From contig JAFTEV010000033.1 of the NCBI GenBank assembly GCA_017453465.1, positions 27,817-91,816 on the forward strand: a DNA stretch of 64,000 nt. The letters run 5' to 3'. Position 1 is the first letter of the stretch. Each line of letters starts with the position of its first letter. This document shows positions 59,493 through 64,000 of the stretch, piece after piece. The DNA is from Bacteroidaceae bacterium (GTDB taxonomy: Bacteria; Bacteroidota; Bacteroidia; Bacteroidales; Bacteroidaceae). Position numbers and translations under genes: made by a program. Below the pieces are notes generated by a model, which worked only from the letters and a program-made list of their open reading frames with translations, ran no database searches and had not been told where the DNA came from.

Positions 59493-62423
59493 TCAGAAAA
59501 TGAAGTTCTCCTCTTCCTCTTCTTCCTCTTCTTCCTCTGGCGGCTCAGGCAGTTCGGTCGGCTCGTCGAGCGACGATGGCTGGCCTTCCTCTATCTGTAG
59601 GCTGCCGATGCGGTCGAAGTTCTGGTCGTAGAAGTCGAAGTAATCGGCAAAGCTCAGCCCCTTCATCAGCCGCTTCAGGTTGTCCTCCGCAATGATGAAG
59701 CACTTCAGTCCCTGCAACTTGTAAGCCATGTCAGCATTGTTCATCAGGCGGTGCAGATAAATGTAGGCTTCGTCGTAGTTCAGGAATGTGCGCACCTGCA
59801 ACATGTCGATGCCCTGTCCGCGATCAAAGGAAATGTCGAAATTGCGCACCGTGAAGTTCGTAAAGTTGTAGCGCGCTATCTCGAAGAGCAACTGGTTCTC
59901 GTTCACAGAGTCACGCTCGTAGGCCACACAGAAGACAAAGTCACAGTTCTTTTCCGTCAAGAAGGTACTGTCACCCGCCAACGAATCCTCTTCCTCGCCC
60001 AGCCGACGGCGGCGTTCCCAGATGGAGCCACCATTAAACTTGCCGCTGGCCAGCAGTCGGCCTTCCTTCAAGCCTTTCACGTAGAGTCCCGCCAACTCGC
60101 TCACTGTGCTCTTGGGGTACTTCTCCACAATCTCCTTCATGTTCGTCATGAAGCCCTGCTGTTCGCCCATCTCCAGGTGACTCATGGCATCGAAGAACAT
60201 AAAGCGCGGACGGTTCTCGCCCTTCGGGTATTCCTTCGCCGTGTATTCACTGTTCTGGAACACAGTCTGATAGTCCGAAGCCTGGAAAGCATCGTAAGTC
60301 ACCGAGTAGATGGAGTCCTCCACCTCCTTGCCATATCTGGCCTTAAACTCAAAGTTGGGGTCGGAAATCAACACAGCATGTTCGTCTTCGGGAAATTCCT
60401 CAATCAGCTTGCCCCGATACACCTTTGCCGAATCCAGCTGTGCCATGCGGGAATAGAGCTGGAACATGTTGTAATACATCTCGTTGTTCTTCTCATAGTC
60501 AGGGAAGTCCGTGCGGATGCGCTGGAACGTGCGTTCAGCCAAAGGCAGATTCTCCATGCGGTCCTTGAAGACCACAGCCGAACCAAACAGACCCTCCACC
60601 AGTGCGGCATTGGAAGCCGCCATCTGCTCCTCCGTAAACGGGATGTCCTTCAGGTAATACTCTGGGCGGTGCGGGTCGTTGGCATATTCCTCTGCCTGGA
60701 TGGAGTCTTTCTCCTCCTTCGTCAGCTTCTTCTTGTCCTTGCCGTCTTCGGCGGCGGGCGGTTGGATTTTGTCCTTCGGCGTAGCCAAACTATCGGTCTG
60801 CAGGCTGTCAGCTTGCAGACTGTCAGCGGGTTGCTCATCGTTGAAGTCGTCAAGCACCGTCTTGTTGTTGCGTCGCCAGTCGTCGGCATTCTTGCGCTTA
60901 CCCCACTTCTGTTCAAAAGCCTTCTTTCCAGCCTCCACAGTCTGAGCCGTATAGAAGTAGAACACGCCGCCCTCGTCCTGATTCATGCGATTGATGCCAC
61001 CCGCACGCTGGTTGTTGTTCTGGTTAGCCATGTTCTGACGCGGATTGTTTGCTTGATAGGCAGCTTCTTGCGCCTTTCGCTCTTCCTCGCGCTCTTTCTT
61101 CTTCAGCTCTTCAATGATTTTCTTGATGACCTCCATGCGCTGCACCGAGTCCATGGCAGCCAACTCCTGCAAGCTGTCTTGCAGTTCCACCGCCGAGGCA
61201 AAGGGCAACAACTCCTCCAGTATCTTGGCCCGCTCGTCGATGGACTTATAGTCTTCGTGGTCTTTGTCGAAGAGGCCCAGTGCGTCGCCATAGCATTTCT
61301 GAGCCTTCACAAACTCCTCGGTGTCCCAATACAACTGCCCCAGGTGCACCAACAGCACACCTTTCTCAATGCCACTGCGTGTAGCCTTCTCCACACCGTC
61401 CTTGTAGGCCCAGATAGCATGGAGCGTGTCGCCATTCGACAAATGAATGTTGCCGATGGCATAATACACCTGGTCCAGATAGTCCTTGTTCTTCGGATTG
61501 CGAGCCATCGCTTTCAGACTGCGAATCAGCTGTTTGCTCTTTCCTTTGGGCATCGTTTCGGTGCGACTGATGCGGGCATTGAACTCCAGTTCGTAGGGGG
61601 GATTCCTGCGAATCACCTTCGTGTAATACTGGTAGGCTTCCGTCTCGCGCCCCAACTTATGGCAGAGCTGCCCCATGAGGAAATACATGCGTGACTTTTC
61701 CAGCGAGCGTTTCTCTTTCTTCACAGCCAGCTTCAGGTTATCAACAGCACCCTCATATCGCTTTTGGCGCAAGTCCAGGTCGGCATTCACCTGCGCCCGC
61801 AGATAGTTCAATTTTGTAGGAAACGAATCGCGCTGTGCCCTCGACAAGATGTCCTCCGCATCGTAGAACCACTCCATTTCCGCATAACACTTGGCCTCCA
61901 GCATCCGCGCACGAGCCACGATGTTAGGCTTTGTGGCATAGAGCAACTGGACGTAGGCAAAGGTGCTGGCCGCCTCCATGTATTCGCCCCGCCGAAACTG
62001 AGCCTCGCCCATCAGCATCCAAGCCCTGTGGAGGAACGGGTTGTACTCCTTCTGCGACAGCCACAGCTTCTCCTTCAGTGTCTTCGGACGGTTCTTGTTC
62101 CACTTCGGCTTCACCGTGATGCTGTGTTGCTTAATGGCCTTCTGACACTTCTCGATGGCTGTAGCATAATTAGAACTGCCCAGCTTCACCGTCCCCTTAT
62201 TGCCCGTAATGTAGAGCGGAATCAGCTCCGTGCAGTTGTCCTTGTTGCCCTTCTCCTGAGCCTCCTGCCCATCAATGAAAGCCAACGTACCATTATAATA
62301 AGTGTTATACCGAGCCTTCAACGCCTGCACACGACGAGTGATAGGCGTGTTCTTCGTATTAGAGCACGCCCCGGCGACCAGCAAAGCCGCCAACAAAAAC
62401 AAGCCTTCTAAGCACTTACGCAT
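59493..62423 (-). CDS. porW: T9SS lipoprotein PorW/SprE
   Basis: I chose the start at 62423, giving a lipoprotein signal (MRKCLEGLFLLAALLVAGAC, lipid Cys 20); the upstream open codons overlap the DUF1016 gene. The 976-residue protein has many TPR-like helices (FLHRAWMLMGEAQFRRGEYM, YFLMGQLCHKLGRETEAY, GVLLVHLGQLYWDTEEF), a low-complexity Asn/Gln part, and a Pro/Glu-rich tail of ten glutamates before NFIF. PorW/SprE is an outer-membrane-associated T9SS component. Being beside porX, it links secretion machinery and regulator. Confidence 0.92.
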   Translation of the reverse strand: MRKCLEGLFLLAALLVAGACSNTKNTPITRRVQALKARYNTYYNGTLAFIDGQEAQEKGNKDNCTELIPLYITGNKGTVKLGSSNYATAIEKCQKAIKQHSITVKPKWNKNRPKTLKEKLWLSQKEYNPFLHRAWMLMGEAQFRRGEYMEAASTFAYVQLLYATKPNIVARARMLEAKCYAEMEWFYDAEDILSRAQRDSFPTKLNYLRAQVNADLDLRQKRYEGAVDNLKLAVKKEKRSLEKSRMYFLMGQLCHKLGRETEAYQYYTKVIRRNPPYELEFNARISRTETMPKGKSKQLIRSLKAMARNPKNKDYLDQVYYAIGNIHLSNGDTLHAIWAYKDGVEKATRSGIEKGVLLVHLGQLYWDTEEFVKAQKCYGDALGLFDKDHEDYKSIDERAKILEELLPFASAVELQDSLQELAAMDSVQRMEVIKKIIEELKKKEREEERKAQEAAYQANNPRQNMANQNNNQRAGGINRMNQDEGGVFYFYTAQTVEAGKKAFEQKWGKRKNADDWRRNNKTVLDDFNDEQPADSLQADSLQTDSLATPKDKIQPPAAEDGKDKKKLTKEEKDSIQAEEYANDPHRPEYYLKDIPFTEEQMAASNAALVEGLFGSAVVFKDRMENLPLAERTFQRIRTDFPDYEKNNEMYYNMFQLYSRMAQLDSAKVYRGKLIEEFPEDEHAVLISDPNFEFKARYGKEVEDSIYSVTYDAFQASDYQTVFQNSEYTAKEYPKGENRPRFMFFDAMSHLEMGEQQGFMTNMKEIVEKYPKSTVSELAGLYVKGLKEGRLLASGKFNGGSIWERRRRLGEEEDSLAGDSTFLTEKNCDFVFCVAYERDSVNENQLLFEIARYNFTNFTVRNFDISFDRGQGIDMLQVRTFLNYDEAYIYLHRLMNNADMAYKLQGLKCFIIAEDNLKRLMKGLSFADYFDFYDQNFDRIGSLQIEEGQPSSLDEPTELPEPPEEEEEEEEEENFIF

Positions 62424-62463
62424 CAAGAATACAAACGCAAAACGTAGTGGTTTTATTTTCTCC

Positions 62464-63606
62464 CTACACAAATTTATCATCCATAACCTTACGCAACTCC
62501 TCTTCTGTCGGGAGAACCCTCCTGACATCCTCAGCACTCTTATAGGTCGCTACACCCATAGGATTATCATAACCCTGTATCAGAAATTCCACAAAACTCT
62601 TGTCTGCCCGCTTACACAGAATAATACCTATGCTCGGATTCTCAAACGGTTTCTTTACCTCCGCATCCAGAATACGCAGATAGGCACTTAACTGGCCCAG
62701 ATAAGCTGGCTTAAAGTCCCCACGCTTGAGTTCAACTACCACCAACGCAGCCAACTCCCGATTGTAGAACAACAAATCAGGATAACTATGATGCCCATAC
62801 TTCTCCAAATGATACTGATTACCCACAAACGTAAAGTCGCGTCCAAAAGTCATAATGAAATTCTTCACATTCTGCACGATAGCCTGCTCCACCTCAGATT
62901 CATCCACATCCATCTCATCACGCGCCCCAATCTCCTCCACATTGATAAAATCCAGCAGATACTCATCTTTAAACATTTCTATTGCTTTTACAGCATTCAT
63001 CGTTCCAGTCATTGTCTTCGCAAAATTATTAGGCAACAGAGCCTGATGATGATAAAGGTCTTCCTTCAACAGTTCACGGAGTTTATACTTATCCCACTGA
63101 TTAAGGTAGGTCTGATGAACATAGAAAACTCTTTCCTCGACAGTTTCTGTCTTTGCAAGAATCTCACAATGATGCGAGAAACTGATTGACAAAAACTCAT
63201 CAAGATTCAAATCATTCGCCAAAGGCGACCGATTTGTCATCATCAAAGCCTCTGTGTTGATTTCACTCTTACCTGCCTCCAATAAATCGTTCGCCATTGG
63301 CGGACGATTTGCAAGAACCTGCCATTGTTCATAGAAAATACGCATCTTCTTCAAATTTGAAGCTGAGAAACCCTTCAGCCCAGGCAATTCACGTTGCAAC
63401 TGTTCACTAATATTCTCAATGGCACCAGTTCCCCAATACCCTTCACGCGAATGCCTTGATATATAGCAACCAATGCCAAAGTACAATGAAAGTTGTTCCC
63501 TATTCACTCTCTTTGCTGCCAGATACTGACTTTGCACGATCGCCCGCTTGATGGTCTTCACAGCCAAACGCAACTCTTCACTCAGATGCAATACTCCTGT
63601 ATTCAT
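62464..63606 (-). CDS. DUF1016 / YhcG-like PDDEXK nuclease domain protein
   Basis: The 380-residue protein has the DUF1016 N-terminal helical domain (LSLYFGIGCYISRHSREGYW, GLKGFSASNLKKMRIFYEQW) and a C-terminal PDDEXK core: GHHSYPDLLFYNRELAALVVVELKRGDFKPAYLGQL supplies PD...ExK. Family members are thought to act on DNA, perhaps in restriction or repair. Two in-frame 28-base palindromes near residues 99-107 and 124-132 encode NRPPMANDL and NRSPLANDL. The gene is not part of a recognisable restriction system here. Confidence 0.9.
   Translation of the reverse strand: MNTGVLHLSEELRLAVKTIKRAIVQSQYLAAKRVNREQLSLYFGIGCYISRHSREGYWGTGAIENISEQLQRELPGLKGFSASNLKKMRIFYEQWQVLANRPPMANDLLEAGKSEINTEALMMTNRSPLANDLNLDEFLSISFSHHCEILAKTETVEERVFYVHQTYLNQWDKYKLRELLKEDLYHHQALLPNNFAKTMTGTMNAVKAIEMFKDEYLLDFINVEEIGARDEMDVDESEVEQAIVQNVKNFIMTFGRDFTFVGNQYHLEKYGHHSYPDLLFYNRELAALVVVELKRGDFKPAYLGQLSAYLRILDAEVKKPFENPSIGIILCKRADKSFVEFLIQGYDNPMGVATYKSAEDVRRVLPTEEELRKVMDDKFV
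63209..63311. repeat. Two 28-base palindromes inside the DUF1016 gene
   Basis: Units at 63209-63236 and 63284-63311 are about 23/28 identical. The second is itself palindromic at about 25 of 27 positions (AAATCGTTCGCC...GGCGGACGATTT). Both keep the reading frame and encode NRxPxANDL. Confidence 0.75.
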
Positions 63607-63636
63607 ACTTTCTTAAACATGAACATGATTTGGGCA

Positions 63637-63664
63637 CAAAGATAAGCAAAAATGTTGAAACAAA
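63637..63664 (-). promoter_or_regulatory. Promoter of the DUF1016 gene
   Basis: Minus strand TATCTTTG (63637-63644) lies about 30 bases before the ATG. The best upstream TTTG is at 63661-63664, with a 16-base gap, shorter than usual. Confidence 0.55.
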
Positions 63665-63713
63665 GAATCGTTTAGCCTATTTTATTAAATGCACAACCAA
63701 CAAGCATAAAAAG

Positions 63714-63756
63714 GCAAGAGCACGCACAAGGCTTTTTACCTCACACGCGCTCTTGC
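63714..63756 (-). terminator. Terminator after the partial surface-protein gene
   Basis: GCAAGAGCACG (63714-63724) pairs with CGCGCTCTTGC (63746-63756) with one wobble. On the minus strand a CTTTTTATGC run follows. Confidence 0.7.
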
Positions 63757-63777
63757 ATAAAAACAGGGACAGACTGA

Positions 63778-64000
63778 TTACTGCTCCAGATACTCGTCGA
63801 TGAGGGCAGTGATGTCACCTACAGTGATTTGCTTCCATTCCGTCAGGCTGAGCTTGACAGTGAAGTCCTTCACAGAGATTTCCTTGCCCTCCTTGGTAAT
63901 CAGCAGGATGTCGGAAACCTGGATGTCGTAGTCACCCGCAGCAGTGGTCTTGTCGGTCTTCAGCGTGATGTTCACGGCTGCACCCTCTGTGCCGCTGAAT
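63778..64000 (-). CDS. C-terminal end of a secreted protein with DITALIDEYL tail (5' part outside window)
   Basis: The frame is open to the right edge, so only 73 codons plus a stop are visible. The visible part is the end of a cohesin-like or similar beta-sandwich (GAAVNITLKTDKTTAAGDYD, KEISVKDFTVKLSL), then a linker and the tail ITVGDITALIDEYLEQ. A GTG at 63975 is not a credible start because the domain continues upstream. The tail closely matches the end of the metallopeptidase at 7984, in protein and in DNA. Confidence 0.75.
   Translation of the reverse strand, partial: FSGTEGAAVNITLKTDKTTAAGDYDIQVSDILLITKEGKEISVKDFTVKLSLTEWKQITVGDITALIDEYLEQ

Noticed and set aside
63778-63975. A complete small protein starting at the GTG at 63975
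   Set aside because: The beta domain continues upstream in the same frame to the window edge, so this is the end of a larger gene.
1-64000. tRNA, rRNA and CRISPR arrays
   Set aside because: I scanned the gaps for cloverleaf-like sequences and regularly spaced direct repeats. The only regular repeats are short words without spacers, so none is called.

Overview
The window looks like a chromosomal segment of a Bacteroidales bacterium, most likely Prevotella or a close relative. Four things point there. Promoters fit the Bacteroidota form (TTTG, about 19-21 bases, TAnnTTTG). Type IX secretion (T9SS) regulators and T9SS-type C-terminal tails are present. SecD and SecF are fused, and the threonine operon carries a phosphoglycerate-mutase-like homoserine kinase. 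Two surface proteins end in DITALIDEYL. No rRNA, tRNA, CRISPR array or insertion sequence was seen.

Layout. 1-4152: a truncated secreted glycoside hydrolase, a SIMPL-domain protein and a BASS transporter. 4169-7518: a Sau3AI-like restriction-modification system (predicted site GATC) with a 67-residue companion gene. 7984-16451: a secreted zinc peptidase, secDF, an EEP-family phosphoesterase, a rhomboid protease and an HU protein. 16569-18578: a lipoprotein and a DUF2264 protein. 18663-24789: an MBOAT acyltransferase, two SGNH esterases and a PgpH-like HD phosphodiesterase. 24805-30029: the threonine operon thrA - homoserine kinase - thrC. 30370-34608: a tiny membrane protein coupled to cysS, then pafA and queH. 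34963-46504: three secreted proteins with cohesin-like and dockerin modules, one of 2498 residues. 46505-48651: a regulatory region around a serine recombinase. 48652-57889: tsaE, trxA, dnaE, rpoN, a PAP2-like protein, purE and ispG. 57898-62423: the T9SS regulator PorX and lipoprotein PorW. 62464-64000: a DUF1016 nuclease and the end of another surface protein.

The most interesting part is 46504-48277. A serine recombinase gene lies between inverted 26-bp copies of a near-palindrome with an asymmetric AC/GT centre, as expected of a serine-recombinase crossover site. A second copy of the right-hand site lies 66 bp further out. A good promoter inside the segment points outward, away from the giant surface-protein gene. 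Inversion would turn it toward that gene. This predicts a phase-variable switch for a T9SS-exported cohesin/dockerin surface system. It is an inference from sequence only.

Two further signals run through the whole window. GATC is strongly depleted (about 15 by eye against roughly 250 expected), which fits the Sau3AI-like system. Intergenic gaps, and at least three coding regions, contain short iterated words and palindromic elements, many of which pair into long hairpins at gene ends.
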